From Streptomyces sp. NBC_00568 (lineage in GTDB: Bacteria; Actinomycetota; Actinomycetes; Streptomycetales; Streptomycetaceae): DNA of 64,000 nt. Position numbers and translations under genes: made by a program. This document shows positions 50,696 through 60,457 of this stretch, piece after piece; position 1 is the stretch's first letter; each line of letters starts with the position of its first letter. The DNA is taken from assembly GCF_026341855.1 (NCBI RefSeq), contig NZ_JAPENW010000001.1, positions 1,798,001 to 1,862,000 of the forward strand. Direction: 5' to 3'. Below the pieces are notes generated by a model that made no database searches, was not told where the DNA came from, and was given only the letters and a program-made list of their open reading frames with translations.

Positions 50696-52672
50696 ATGTC
50701 CGTGGTCGACCGACAGGAGTGGGACGTCGTCGTGGTCGGTGCCGGTGGCGCCGGACTGCGTGCCGCCATCGAGGCACGCGAGCGCGGTGCCCGTACGGCG
50801 GTGATCTGCAAGTCGCTGTTCGGCAAGGCCCACACGGTGATGGCCGAGGGCGGCATCGCGGCCGCCATGGGCAATGTGAACTCCGGCGACAACTGGCAGG
50901 TCCACTTCCGCGACACCATGCGCGGCGGCAAGTTCCTCAACCAGTGGCGGATGGCCGAGCTGCACGCCCGGGAAGCCCCGGACCGCGTGTGGGAGCTGGA
51001 GACCTGGGGCGCGCTCTTCGACCGCACGAAGGACGGGCGGATCTCGCAGCGCAACTTCGGCGGCCACGAGTATCCGCGCCTCGCCCACGTCGGCGACCGC
51101 ACCGGACTCGAGCTGATCCGCACGCTCCAGCAGAAGATCGTGGCCCTCCAGCAGGAGGACATGAAGGAGACCGGCGACTACGAGTCACGCCTGAAGATCT
51201 ATCAGGAATGCACCGTCACAAGGGTGTTGAAGGACGGACAGCGCGTCTCCGGGGCCTTCTGCTACGAACGCGAGTCCGGCCGCTTCTTCGTCCTCGAAGC
51301 GCCCTCCGTCGTGATCGCCACCGGCGGCATCGGCAAGTCCTTCAAGGTGACGTCCAACTCGTGGGAGTACACGGGCGACGGGCACGCGCTGGCGCTCCTC
51401 GCCGGGGCACCGCTGCTGAACATGGAGTTCGTGCAGTTCCATCCGACGGGCATGGTCTGGCCGCCGTCGGTCAAGGGCATCCTCGTCACCGAGTCGGTGC
51501 GCGGCGACGGCGGAGTCCTCCGGAACTCCGACGGCAAGCGGTTCATGTTCGACTACATCCCCGACGTCTTCAAGGAGAAGTACGCGCAGTCGGAGGAGGA
51601 GGGCGACCGCTGGTACGAGGACCCGGACCACAACCGGCGTCCTCCGGAGCTGCTGCCGCGCGACGAGGTCGCGCGGGCGATCAACTCCGAGGTGAAGGCG
51701 GGCCGCGGATCGCCCCACGGCGGCGTCTTCCTCGACGTCTCGACCCGGATGCCCGCCGAGGTGATCAAGCGCCGGCTCCCCTCCATGTACCACCAGTTCA
51801 AGGAGCTGGCCGACGTCGACATCACGGCGGAGGCCATGGAGGTCGGGCCGACCTGCCACTACGTCATGGGCGGCATCGCGGTCGACTCGGACACGGCGGC
51901 GGCTCGCGGTGTACCCGGGCTGTTCGCGGCCGGCGAGGTCGCGGGCGGCATGCACGGCTCCAACCGGCTGGGCGGCAACTCCCTCTCCGACCTGCTGGTG
52001 TTCGGGCGGCGGGCCGGGTGGCACGCGGCGGAGTACTCCGTCGGACTCACCGGGGACGGCGCCCGCCCGCCCCTGGACGACACCCAGATCGACGCGGCCG
52101 CCGCGGAGGCGCTGCGGCCCTTCTCCGCCGAGGGACCGGAATCCGCCCCCGCCGCTTCGGCCGACGGCGCGCAGGCCCCCGGTGCGCGTCCGCCGGAGAA
52201 CCCGTACACCCTGCACCAGGAGCTCCAGCAGACCATGAACGACCTGGTCGGCATCATCCGCCGCGAGGCCGAGATGGAACAGGCCCTGGAGAAACTCGCC
52301 GAGCTGCGGGTACGGGCGCGCCGGGCCGGCGTGGAGGGCCACCGCCAGTTCAACCCGGGCTGGCACCTCTCCCTGGACCTGCGGAACATGCTCCTGGTCA
52401 GCGAGTGCGTGGCACGGGCGGCGCTGGAGCGCACGGAGTCGCGCGGCGGGCACACCCGCGAGGACCACCCGGCGATGGAGCGCTCCTGGCGGCGGCTCAA
52501 CCTCCTGTGCCAACTTACCGACCCCACGGGCGGTTTGGCGGCCACCGACCCGGTGGCCGGACAGATCGACCTGGTGAACGAGACCACCCAGCCCATCCGC
52601 CCCGACCTGCTCGCCCTCTTCGAGAAGGAGGAGCTGGTCAAGTACCTCGCCGAAGAGGAGCTGTACGAGTGA
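50696..52672 (+). CDS. sdhA: Succinate dehydrogenase flavoprotein subunit
   Basis: A 658-residue FAD-binding subunit that oxidises succinate to fumarate. The dinucleotide loop VVVGAGGAGLRAA is at 12-24. KAHTVMAEGGIAAAMGN holds His46, the probable covalent FAD attachment site. FVQFHPTGM, ESVRGDGGVLRN and the capping-domain YVMGGIAVD block are typical, as is the late Arg-rich NRLGGNSLSDLLVFGRRAG. GGAG precedes ATG 50696. Its stop is in a GTGA that could start a 19-codon mini-ORF leading to sdhB. Confidence 0.94.
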   Translation: MSVVDRQEWDVVVVGAGGAGLRAAIEARERGARTAVICKSLFGKAHTVMAEGGIAAAMGNVNSGDNWQVHFRDTMRGGKFLNQWRMAELHAREAPDRVWELETWGALFDRTKDGRISQRNFGGHEYPRLAHVGDRTGLELIRTLQQKIVALQQEDMKETGDYESRLKIYQECTVTRVLKDGQRVSGAFCYERESGRFFVLEAPSVVIATGGIGKSFKVTSNSWEYTGDGHALALLAGAPLLNMEFVQFHPTGMVWPPSVKGILVTESVRGDGGVLRNSDGKRFMFDYIPDVFKEKYAQSEEEGDRWYEDPDHNRRPPELLPRDEVARAINSEVKAGRGSPHGGVFLDVSTRMPAEVIKRRLPSMYHQFKELADVDITAEAMEVGPTCHYVMGGIAVDSDTAAARGVPGLFAAGEVAGGMHGSNRLGGNSLSDLLVFGRRAGWHAAEYSVGLTGDGARPPLDDTQIDAAAAEALRPFSAEGPESAPAASADGAQAPGARPPENPYTLHQELQQTMNDLVGIIRREAEMEQALEKLAELRVRARRAGVEGHRQFNPGWHLSLDLRNMLLVSECVARAALERTESRGGHTREDHPAMERSWRRLNLLCQLTDPTGGLAATDPVAGQIDLVNETTQPIRPDLLALFEKEELVKYLAEEELYE

Positions 52673-52728
52673 GCAGCCGCAAGGAGTGGTACGAGCAGGA
52701 GCGGTACGAGGAGGCTCGGTACGCGTGA
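52669..52728 (+). CDS. Possible 19-codon mini-ORF bridging sdhA and sdhB
   Basis: Reading from the GTG that overlaps the sdhA stop gives 19 codons (starting SSRKEWYEQE after the initiator) and a TGA that overlaps the GTG start of sdhB. Both joints have the GTGA form of coupled genes, and both are followed by GAGCAGC or AGCAGC, so the segment looks like a duplicated gene junction. The encoded peptide is rich in Tyr, Glu and Arg. It contains the GAGGAGG ribosome site of sdhB. Translation is unproven. Confidence 0.35.
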   Translation: MSSRKEWYEQERYEEARYA

Positions 52729-53495
52729 GCAGCTACGAGGCCCGCTTCAAGGTGTGGCGCGGGGATGTGAAGGGCGGCGGCCTGCTGGACTTCGAGGTCG
52801 AGGTCAACGACGGCGAGGTGGTGCTGGACATCATCCACCGGCTCCAGGCGACCCAGGCCCCCGACCTCGCGGTGCGCTGGAACTGCAAGGCGGGCAAGTG
52901 CGGTTCGTGCTCCGCCGAGATCAACGGCCGGCCACGGCTGCTGTGCATGACGCGGATGTCGGTGTTCACCCGCGAGGAGACGATCACCGTCACACCGCTG
53001 CGCGCGTTCCCGGTCGTACGGGATCTGGTGACCGACGTCGGCTTCAACTACGACAAGGCGCGGGAGGTACCCGCCTTCGTGCCGCCCGCCGGTGTCGGGC
53101 CCGGTGAGTACCGGATGATGCAGGAGGACGTCGACCGGTCGCAGGAGTTCCGCAAGTGCATCGAGTGCTTCCTGTGCCAGGACACCTGCCATGTCGTCCG
53201 TGACCACGAGGAGAACAAGCCGGCATTCGCCGGACCGCGCTTCCTGATGCGGGTGGCGGAGCTGGACATGCACCCGCTGGACGCGGCGGAGGACTCCGGC
53301 CTCGACCGCAAACGCACGGCACAGGACGAACACGGCCTCGGCTACTGCAACATCACCAAATGCTGCACGGAGGTCTGCCCCGAGGGCATCAAGATCACGG
53401 ACAACGCGCTGATCCCCTTGAAGGAACGGGCCGTCGACCGCAAGTACGACCCGGTCGTGTGGCTGGGATCGAAGATCGGCAGGCGGCGGACGTAG
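52725..53495 (+). CDS. sdhB: Succinate dehydrogenase iron-sulfur subunit
   Basis: A 256-residue electron-transfer subunit. The 2Fe-2S ligands are Cys54, Cys59, Cys62 and Cys74 (CKAGKCGSC to LLC). The 4Fe-4S motif CIECFLCQDTC lies at 145-155. The last cluster is bound by CNITKCCTEVCPEG near 208-220. It passes electrons from SdhA to the membrane anchor. GTG 52725 is chosen because GAGGAGG precedes it and SSYEARFKVWRGD is the family start. Confidence 0.93.
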   Translation: MSSYEARFKVWRGDVKGGGLLDFEVEVNDGEVVLDIIHRLQATQAPDLAVRWNCKAGKCGSCSAEINGRPRLLCMTRMSVFTREETITVTPLRAFPVVRDLVTDVGFNYDKAREVPAFVPPAGVGPGEYRMMQEDVDRSQEFRKCIECFLCQDTCHVVRDHEENKPAFAGPRFLMRVAELDMHPLDAAEDSGLDRKRTAQDEHGLGYCNITKCCTEVCPEGIKITDNALIPLKERAVDRKYDPVVWLGSKIGRRRT

Positions 53496-53524
53496 GCGAG
53501 GCCGAAGCGCCGTCCCCTGTCATC

Positions 53525-53608
53525 GCGTGTCCGGCCTTCGCCGCGCGTCCGGCCGTGGTCGCGCGTCCGGCCGTGGTCGCGTGTCCGGCCGTGGTCGCGT
53601 GTCCGGCC
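53525..53608. repeat. 18-bp tandem repeat after sdhB
   Basis: About 4.7 copies of an 18-bp unit of the form GCG(C/T)GTCCGGCCGTGGTC lie in tandem between the sdhB stop and the convergent small membrane protein gene. Copies 2 and 3 are identical, copy 4 differs by one base and the first copy is more diverged. The unit carries no open frame of a supported gene. Confidence 0.75.
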
Positions 53609-53613
53609 CGCTA

Positions 53614-53934
53614 TCAGCGCGGCCGGGGGTCCGGTGGGACGGCCTCGCGGCCCGGGCGCTGCCCCAGCGCCTGGAGCACCAGGCTCGCGATGAACAGGGC
53701 GATCCCGCTCATGGCGTAGGGCGTCAGGTCGGCGTCGGGCCCGTGGAACGGTCCCAGGAAGAGGAACAGGGACATGCCCACGGCCCCCGCCAGCGCGCCC
53801 GCTCCCCACAGCTTCGGCCGCAGGACCCGGCGGCGGAGCCACGGCGGCACCCGGTCCAGCGTGATGGCCGCGATCCCGAGTCCGGCCTGTGCGGTGACGA
53901 TCAGCGCGGCGAACCCCACGAGATACCAGTGCAT
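53614..53934 (-). CDS. Small membrane protein
   Basis: A 106-residue protein with three hydrophobic segments (about 2-24, 43-62 and 72-92) separated by a basic loop (PPWLRRRVLRPKLWG) and a short acidic loop. The C-terminus is polar and Pro/Arg-rich. GAGGGG precedes the ATG. I do not recognise a family. It is convergent with the sdh operon across the tandem repeat. Confidence 0.65.
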   Translation of the reverse strand: MHWYLVGFAALIVTAQAGLGIAAITLDRVPPWLRRRVLRPKLWGAGALAGAVGMSLFLFLGPFHGPDADLTPYAMSGIALFIASLVLQALGQRPGREAVPPDPRPR

Positions 53935-54004
53935 CGACCCCTCGTTCCCCCTGGCGCACCGCTGACAGCGCGCCTCCTGATCATGGCACGCGGGGCGATC
54001 ACGG

Positions 54005-55567
54005 TCATCCCTCGCGAACCCAACCTTCGCGGTACGCCGTCCAGTCGGTCTCCGTGGCGGCGAAATCCACGTACAGGGCCACTCCGAAGCGCTCGCGGGT
54101 GCGGTCCGTCCGGGAGAGGCCGAGGCGGGTTCCGCGTACGGCCGCCTCGACCGTCTCGGCGTAGGCGTGGTGACCGACGCCGTCGTCGTGGAAGAACGGC
54201 AGGCCCATCAGCAGGTCGGTCGACTCGGGGGTGACCTCCAGGGCGAGCGAGGTCTGCTGGGCGACATAGCCGCCGTACAGGCTCTGGAGCGGCATGCCGG
54301 TGTCGTACGACATGACGGCGATCTGGTCGACCCGGCGGGCCACCTGCCCGAAGTACGACTGGGACCACCACTTGGGGTGGCCGGTGAGGGTTCCGGCGGC
54401 CGAGTGGAGGGCCGGGAGCGGGTCGATCTGGTGGGAGGCGACGGAGAGCGGGACGTGCCGGGCACGGGTGAGCCCGTGCAGGTCGTCGAGGAGCGAGAGG
54501 TAGTGGGTGTCGCCCGAGTGGAGGGGCTCCAGGTCGAAGTGGACGCCGTCGAACCCGGCGTCGAGGACCTGCCCGGCCGACCGCACGACGGCGTCGCGCG
54601 TCCCGGCCCGCTCCAGCCGCAGCCCGTCCGGCCCCTCGCTCGCCAGCTTGTCGCCCAGCCAGGCCTGGACCCGTACGCCGTCCAGGCGGCGGTGCACCGC
54701 CTGGACCAGCCGACCGGCGGACGGATACGCCGTCGCCGGCAGCGAGCCGTCGTGCTCCAGCGGCCCGGCGTGCACGTACAGATCCCGGATGCCGCTCCCC
54801 CGCAGGCGCGCCGCCAGCGCGTCGATGTCCGCCTCGCCCTTCCGGCCGTCCACCCAGGCATGCCCGAGCCAGAGCGCGTCCCGGTTCCGGGTCTGCGTCC
54901 CGGGAGCCGGATCGCCCGCGTAGTTCACCCGGAGGGCGATTCCCGCGGCGAGGATGGGAAGCAGCAGGACGAGCACCAGCCCGAGGGCGACTCGCTTCGG
55001 CAGCCGCAGCCGCGGGTGCCGCCAGCCCCGCGCGAGACGGCGCAGGCCGGCACGAACAGCGGAGTCCGCTCCCCGCGCGGGGGCGGGAACAGGACCGGAT
55101 ACGGGCTCGCCCCCTCCGTCCGCGACGGACCGCACCCCACCGACCGTCACCGACTTGCCTTCCCCGGCGGCCGTCGGCCTTCCTGCGTCGACGCCCACCG
55201 GCTGCGCTCCGTCGGCCGCCGGCGCCCCCTCCCCGCCGGTACCGGTCGGCCTCTCCCCACCGGCGGCCGTCGGCTTTCCTTCGTCGGCGTCCCTCGACTG
55301 CCCTCCACCGACCGTCGCCGACCCCTCTTCGGCGGCGGCGCCCAGCTGCCCTTCGGCGGTGGCCGCCCGTACCTCTTCGGTCGTGGCCGCCGACCCCTCC
55401 TTGCCGGTGGCCGTCGGCTGTCCTTCGGTGGTGGCCGCCCGTGCCTCTTCGGCGGTGGGTGTCGGCTGGTCCTCGGCGGTGGGTGGGTCGGGTGGTGTGT
55501 TCTCGTGCCGTGTGTCCGGTGCCGTCTCCGTCGGATTCGTCGACTCGTCCTGGCGTCCCGTGTCCAT
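54005..55567 (-). CDS. Membrane-anchored GH18-like protein with disordered N-terminus
   Basis: A 520-residue protein. Residues 1-165 are low complexity, with repeated (A/T)-A-E-E/G-x-(A/S)-A-A-T patterns rich in Ala, Glu, Gly and Pro. A basic stretch (RRLARGWRHPRLRLPKR) precedes one membrane segment (about 192-212). The extracellular domain (225-520) looks like a TIM-barrel glycosidase. FDGVHFDLEP matches the D-G-x-x-x-D-x-E catalytic signature of GH18, with Glu as the acid, and QIAVMSYDTG resembles the later GH18 MxYD block. The substrate is unknown; chitin-like or wall polysaccharides are possible. A GGGAGGGG site precedes ATG 55567. It is divergent from the Ala/Gly-rich protein gene. Confidence 0.73.
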   Translation of the reverse strand: MDTGRQDESTNPTETAPDTRHENTPPDPPTAEDQPTPTAEEARAATTEGQPTATGKEGSAATTEEVRAATAEGQLGAAAEEGSATVGGGQSRDADEGKPTAAGGERPTGTGGEGAPAADGAQPVGVDAGRPTAAGEGKSVTVGGVRSVADGGGEPVSGPVPAPARGADSAVRAGLRRLARGWRHPRLRLPKRVALGLVLVLLLPILAAGIALRVNYAGDPAPGTQTRNRDALWLGHAWVDGRKGEADIDALAARLRGSGIRDLYVHAGPLEHDGSLPATAYPSAGRLVQAVHRRLDGVRVQAWLGDKLASEGPDGLRLERAGTRDAVVRSAGQVLDAGFDGVHFDLEPLHSGDTHYLSLLDDLHGLTRARHVPLSVASHQIDPLPALHSAAGTLTGHPKWWSQSYFGQVARRVDQIAVMSYDTGMPLQSLYGGYVAQQTSLALEVTPESTDLLMGLPFFHDDGVGHHAYAETVEAAVRGTRLGLSRTDRTRERFGVALYVDFAATETDWTAYREGWVREG

Positions 55568-55672
55568 CCCCCGCACCCCTCCCGTATGCCCCCGTATCTC
55601 CCGTACCTTAGGCGCCCCCACCTCCCCGTATCCCGGTCGCGGGGGCGCCCGAGCGGCCATACGCTCCCAAAT

Positions 55673-57688
55673 GTGACGTCGTCCCCGAGTCGAAGCCGGT
55701 CGCGCCGGGCCCCGTCGCACATAGCCGTGCGGGTCGCGCATGCCGTGCTCGGGGGGCTGGTCGCGATGGGGTGGCTGGTGCTGCCGCTGGCATGGGCGGG
55801 AGCCGACGGTCCGGCCACCGTGGCGCGGAGCGCGGACGTGACCGCCCCGGCGGTCGCCGCCCAGGACAACGCCGCCCCGGACGACGGAACGACGACCGGC
55901 GATCTCGTACCGCCCCTGGTCGCGGTCGGCGCCGCGGGAGCGCTGGCGGCGTACGCCTACACGCGCCGCAGACGGCGGGCCACGACACGCACGACACCCG
56001 GCGGCGACGACCACGGGCTGGTCCCGCTCCACGAACTCGACCGGCAGGCAAGGAAGTTGCTCGTCGACATCGACGACTGCGTCCGCACCGGTGCCGAGGA
56101 GCTCCGCCTCGCCGCGGCCCGCTCGGCAGCCGACGCGGTCGAACCGTACGCGTACGCGCTGACGTACGCGGAAGCCGAACTCGCCGCGGCGTTCCGGCTG
56201 CGCCAACACCTCGACGAGTCAGGCGAGGGCGACGGCGACGGCAGGGGCGCCCTGGAGGAGATCGTCGCCCGGTGCCTGGACGCCGGGCGGCGGCTGGACG
56301 CGGCGGCGCCGGGCTTCGACCAGCTCCGGGCGCTGGAGCGGAACGCGGCGGCCGCCCTGGAGTCCGCCGGGTCCCGCTTCCGGGAACTCGCCGCGCGCAC
56401 CCCGGCCGCCGAGGCCACCCTCGCCGATCTCCACGAGCGGTACGCCCCCGCCGCATCGCTCCCGGTCGCCGGCGACGTCGAACAGGCCAAGGACCGGCTC
56501 GTGTTCACCACCCTCCATCTCAACCAGGCACGGCGGTACGCGGACAGGGGCGACCACGCGAAAGCGGCCGCCCATCTGCGAGCGGCGGAGGGGGCGGTGG
56601 AGCAGGCCACCGCCCTGGTGAACGGCGTGCACCGGCTGTCGGGCGAACTGGCCTCCGCGGCAGCGAGGTTGCCCCTGGCTCTCGCGGCGATGGAGAGCGT
56701 CCTGGAAACGGCCCGGGGGCTCCCGCCGACCGGGAGAGCCCGTACCGCGGACGAACACCACCCGGACGCCGCCCGCTTCCCTGACCCTGCCGTCCCCGAT
56801 GCCGGACCTGACCCCAAGACCCACCCCGACGCCGATTCCGGAGCCGGGGCCGACGCCGATTCCGGAGCCGGGGCCGAGGCCGGAGCTGGAGCCGGGGCCG
56901 GAGCTGGAGCCGGGGCCGAGGCCGGAGCCGGAGCTGGAGCCGGTTCACGCGAAGGCACCTCCGCCAGGGCCGGAGCCGGAGCCGAGGCCGGAGCCGGGGC
57001 CGAGGCCGGAGCCGGGGCCGAGGCCGGAGCCGAGGCCGGAGCCGGAGCCGGAGCCGAGGCCGGAGCCGGAGCCGGAGCCGAGGCCGGAGCCGGAGCCGGA
57101 GCCGAGGCCGGATCACGCGAAGGCACCGCCGCCGGTGTCGGATCCACTGCCGGTGTCGGATCCGGTGCCGGTTCCGGGGAGTTGGTCGGGCCGTTCGGGC
57201 GTACCGAGGCGCTGCTCTCCGGGGTGCGTCACACGATGGCGGCCGGGCCGTACGATCCGCTGGACGTGCTCCGCCGAGTGGTGGAGGCGGGTGCGGTCCT
57301 CACCGGGGACGGGGGCGGCGACGTTCCCGACGAACGCGCCCACGCGCTTGTCCCCGCCCGCTGCGCGCTCGCCGGAGCGGCGGACTTCATCGGCACGCAC
57401 CGCGGGGCCGTCGGCAGCGAGGCCCGCACACGGCTGGCCGAGGCGGAACGCCTGCTCGGGCCGGGGGCCACCGCTCTCTCCGAGGTGCGGCGGGCCGATG
57501 AGCTCGCCCGGGAAGCGCGGCGGCTCGCCGAGCGGGACGTACGGGCGTACGGCAACCCCGCGGGCGGTCACGGGGGCGCGGGAGCGGGCGGCGCGGTGCT
57601 CGGCGGGATCCTCCTGTGCGACGGTGAGGGCCCGGTGAGCTACGGCGGCCCGCACACCCGGGGCCGCCGGGCGGCGTCGTTCACCTGA
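55673..57688 (+). CDS. Secreted or membrane coiled-coil protein with long Ala-Gly-Glu repeat tract
   Basis: A 671-residue protein. A signal or anchor segment lies at about 19-45, a second hydrophobic stretch near 80-97 ([19 protein letters not shown]), then a basic RRRRRATTR stop-transfer. Residues 105-360 are helical with many Ala, Glu, Arg and Leu heptads. Residues of about 385-485 are Ala-Gly-Glu repeats, with the tag GSREGT near the middle and again at the end. The last 170 residues return to helix and finish in Gly-rich sequence. Streptomycete relatives carry an N-terminal TPM domain that I cannot see here. GTG 55673 has no clear ribosome site. Confidence 0.7.
   Translation: MTSSPSRSRSRRAPSHIAVRVAHAVLGGLVAMGWLVLPLAWAGADGPATVARSADVTAPAVAAQDNAAPDDGTTTGDLVPPLVAVGAAGALAAYAYTRRRRRATTRTTPGGDDHGLVPLHELDRQARKLLVDIDDCVRTGAEELRLAAARSAADAVEPYAYALTYAEAELAAAFRLRQHLDESGEGDGDGRGALEEIVARCLDAGRRLDAAAPGFDQLRALERNAAAALESAGSRFRELAARTPAAEATLADLHERYAPAASLPVAGDVEQAKDRLVFTTLHLNQARRYADRGDHAKAAAHLRAAEGAVEQATALVNGVHRLSGELASAAARLPLALAAMESVLETARGLPPTGRARTADEHHPDAARFPDPAVPDAGPDPKTHPDADSGAGADADSGAGAEAGAGAGAGAGAGAEAGAGAGAGSREGTSARAGAGAEAGAGAEAGAGAEAGAEAGAGAGAEAGAGAGAEAGAGAGAEAGSREGTAAGVGSTAGVGSGAGSGELVGPFGRTEALLSGVRHTMAAGPYDPLDVLRRVVEAGAVLTGDGGGDVPDERAHALVPARCALAGAADFIGTHRGAVGSEARTRLAEAERLLGPGATALSEVRRADELAREARRLAERDVRAYGNPAGGHGGAGAGGAVLGGILLCDGEGPVSYGGPHTRGRRAASFT
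56826..57125 (+). repeat. Imperfect tandem repeat of GGAGCC/GAGGCC hexamers
   Basis: About 300 bp consist of alternating near-identical hexamers GGAGCC and GAGGCC, in register with the reading frame and encoding Ala-Gly and Ala-Glu runs. A unit of about 18 bp recurs toward the 3 prime end, and the tract is interrupted once by a TCACGCGAAGGCACC segment that recurs at its end. Such tracts are prone to length change. Confidence 0.85.
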
Positions 57689-57742
57689 CGCTGCCGACCG
57701 GCCTTCCTCCTCCGACCGGCCGCCCGCCCCGCGCGCCCGTCC

Positions 57743-60457
57743 TCAGAACAGGCTCAGCAACGCCTCCGCCGGGTCGGCGAGCCCCGTCTCCCCGTCCGGC
57801 AGCGGGAGTTCGAACCACACGGTCTTCCCGCGCGGGGTCCGGCGGGAGCCCCACCCGGCGGAGAGGAGGCCGACGAGCTGCAGGCCCCGCCCGCCCTCGT
57901 CGGTGTCGCGGGCGCGTCGGCGGCGCGGCTGGACGAGGCCGGCGTCCCAGACCTCGCAGACGAGGGTGCGGTCGAGGAGCAGCCGCAGCCTGATCTCGCC
58001 CTCGCCGTACCGCAGGGCGTTGGTCACCAGCTCACTGACCAGCAGTTCCGTCGTGTCGACGAGCGGCTCCAGGTCCCAGGCGACGAGCTGGGTGCGCGCG
58101 TACTCGCGGGCCCGCCCCACGCTGCGCGGCTCGCGCGGCAGGGTCCAGTCGCCGACGGAGTCGGCGGGCAGCCCCTGGACACGTGCCATGAGCAGGGCGA
58201 TGTCGTCCTCGCCGTGGTGGGTGTCGAGGGTGTTGAGGACGTGGTCGCAGACGTCCTCCAGCGGACTGGAGGGGTCGGTGAGGGCGCCGACGAAAGCTTG
58301 CAGTCCCTCGTCGAGGGGGTGGTCGCGCGATTCGACCAGTCCATCCGTGTAGAGCGCCAACAGCGCACCTTCGGGTAGTTCGACCTCCACCTCCTCGAAG
58401 GGCTCGCCTCCCACCCCGAGCGGCATCCCGGGCGGCACGTCGAGCATCAGCGCGGTCTCACCGGGCTCGACCAGGACAGGAGGCAGATGGCCCGCGTTGG
58501 CGAAGGTGCACCGGCGGGTCACGGAGTCGTAGACGGCGTACACGCAGGTCGCGAGGTACACCTCGGAGAGGTCGGCGTCGCGGGGCTGACGGGCCGTACG
58601 GGTGGCCTGCTGGACCCCTCCGGGGGTGCCGAGTCCGCGCGCGATCTCGTCCAGCGCCGAGAGGACTTCGGCGGGTTCGAGATCGAGCAGGGCCAAGGTG
58701 CGTACGGCGGTGCGGAGTTCACCCATCGCCACCGCGGCGCGCAGCCCGCGGCCCATCACGTCGCCCACGACAAGGGCCGTGCGGTGACCTGGGAGTTCGA
58801 TGACGTCGAACCAGTCGCCGCCGACCTCCGTCGCCGCGTTGCCCGGCAGATAGCGGCACGCGATGTCGAGGCCAGAGGCCTCGGGGTCGCCCGGGGGCAG
58901 CAGGGACCGCTGCAGTATCAGGGCGCGTTCGTGCTCGCGGCGGTACAGGCGCGCGTTGTCGATACAGACGGCCGCGCGGGCGGCCAGCTCCACCGCCAGG
59001 GCGCGGTCGCGTTCCCCGAACGGCTCGCTGCCCTTCGTACGGGAGAACTGGGCGAGGCCCACCACCGTGTCGTGGGCGACCATCGGGACCGCGAGCGTGG
59101 ACTGGATGAGGCCGCCCTCTTCGGCCGGGATGTGCTGCGGCCGGGCGGTGCGCAGGGCGTCCGCGCAGGGCGAGTTGAACGGGTAGTGGTGGACGGCGCC
59201 GACGGCGACGGGTGCCGGACCGCCGACGAACGGCGCGTCGGAGACGGCGCTGGCGAAGGCGACCCGGCGGAGTTCGGCACTGCCGTCCGCGAGGCCCGGC
59301 GGGGTCTCGTCGCCGGCCAGCAGACCCTGGTACAGGTCGACGGTCGCGAGGTCGCAGAAGCCGGGGACCACGACGTCGAGGAGTTCGCGTGCGGTGGTCT
59401 CCAGGTCGAGGGAGTTGCCTATGCGGGCGCCCGCCTCGTTCAGAAGGGCGAGATTCCGTCGTGCGGCGGCCGCTTCACGGGCGGCGGCACGGCGGGCGGT
59501 GATGTCGGTTCCGAGCCAGGCGATACCGATGGGGCGGCCGCTTCCGCCGTGCACCCGGTAGAGGTTGATGGACCAGTGCCGGCGCTCCTCGGAACCCGGC
59601 GTATATCCGGTGACGTGCATGTCCGTGATCGAGTCACCGGTCTCCAGGACCCGGCGCAGGATCGCCGTCACGCGCTCGGCCTCCGCGCGCGGGAGGTAGT
59701 CGTGGACGCCCTTGCCGCGGTGGTCGTCGACGCTGCCGCCGAAAATCGAGGCGAACCGCTGGTTGGCGCGCCGGACCCGAAGGTCCGTGTCGATCAGCAG
59801 GAAGCCGAAAGGAGATTGACCGAAAATCGCCTGCGAGGCGGCGAGGTCCGTCTCGATGCTGCGCAGGGTGCGGACGTCCACGACGATGCAGACGGCGGCC
59901 CGCTCACCGTCCTCGGTCACGGTGGGCATCACATAGACCTCGGCGAGGCCCTCGGTGACCTCGTCGGCGCTCTCACCCGCCTCTTCGGAGGCGGGCGCCC
60001 GGAAGGGCACCAGACCGGTCCACTCGCGGCCGTCCAGGATCTCCGCCATCTTCCGCTGACCGAACTCGCGCCGGTCGGCGGTGACGAACGCCTCGATGGG
60101 GTCCAGGCCGACGGCACGCTCCGCGGAGATGCCGAAGATCTGCTCGGCCCGCAGACTCCACTGGTCCACCAGCCCGTCGGCGCCGATGGAGAAGGAGGCG
60201 ACCTTGATGTAGTCGTAGATCGAACCGGGCGGGCTGCTCTGCCACATCGCGTCGGTCGGCGCCTCGCCGGCCGCGTCACCCGGCACATCGTCGGCCGCGC
60301 CACCCACCAGGCCGGCCGCGGCGCCGCCCGTCTCCTCACCCGTGGCGTCACCCGCGTCCTCGCCGGGAACCGCGCGCGCGAACTCGCCCGCCGCATCAGC
60401 CCTCGCGCCGTCCGACGGGTCCTCGGACTCCGTGGCCTTCGCTGGTATCTCGCTCAC
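57743..60457 (-). CDS. PAS-PAS-GAF-SpoIIE phosphatase with C-terminal HATPase domain
   Basis: A 904-residue multidomain signalling protein. After an acidic, Ala-rich N-terminus (1-75) come a PAS-like domain (80-190), a second PAS (205-330), a GAF domain (340-500), a PP2C/SpoIIE phosphatase (520-740) and an RsbW-like HATPase (770-890). The phosphatase has GGDWFDVIEL, VGDVMGRG and LYTDGLVE metal-site blocks. The HATPase has LVSELVTNAL and ends GKTVWFELPLP. It likely dephosphorylates an anti-anti-sigma factor in response to a signal sensed by PAS/GAF. The start was set at the GTG that gives VSEIPAK; upstream in-frame codons reach 60598 but look non-coding. No sigma gene is adjacent. Confidence 0.85.
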   Translation of the reverse strand: MSEIPAKATESEDPSDGARADAAGEFARAVPGEDAGDATGEETGGAAAGLVGGAADDVPGDAAGEAPTDAMWQSSPPGSIYDYIKVASFSIGADGLVDQWSLRAEQIFGISAERAVGLDPIEAFVTADRREFGQRKMAEILDGREWTGLVPFRAPASEEAGESADEVTEGLAEVYVMPTVTEDGERAAVCIVVDVRTLRSIETDLAASQAIFGQSPFGFLLIDTDLRVRRANQRFASIFGGSVDDHRGKGVHDYLPRAEAERVTAILRRVLETGDSITDMHVTGYTPGSEERRHWSINLYRVHGGSGRPIGIAWLGTDITARRAAAREAAAARRNLALLNEAGARIGNSLDLETTARELLDVVVPGFCDLATVDLYQGLLAGDETPPGLADGSAELRRVAFASAVSDAPFVGGPAPVAVGAVHHYPFNSPCADALRTARPQHIPAEEGGLIQSTLAVPMVAHDTVVGLAQFSRTKGSEPFGERDRALAVELAARAAVCIDNARLYRREHERALILQRSLLPPGDPEASGLDIACRYLPGNAATEVGGDWFDVIELPGHRTALVVGDVMGRGLRAAVAMGELRTAVRTLALLDLEPAEVLSALDEIARGLGTPGGVQQATRTARQPRDADLSEVYLATCVYAVYDSVTRRCTFANAGHLPPVLVEPGETALMLDVPPGMPLGVGGEPFEEVEVELPEGALLALYTDGLVESRDHPLDEGLQAFVGALTDPSSPLEDVCDHVLNTLDTHHGEDDIALLMARVQGLPADSVGDWTLPREPRSVGRAREYARTQLVAWDLEPLVDTTELLVSELVTNALRYGEGEIRLRLLLDRTLVCEVWDAGLVQPRRRRARDTDEGGRGLQLVGLLSAGWGSRRTPRGKTVWFELPLPDGETGLADPAEALLSLF

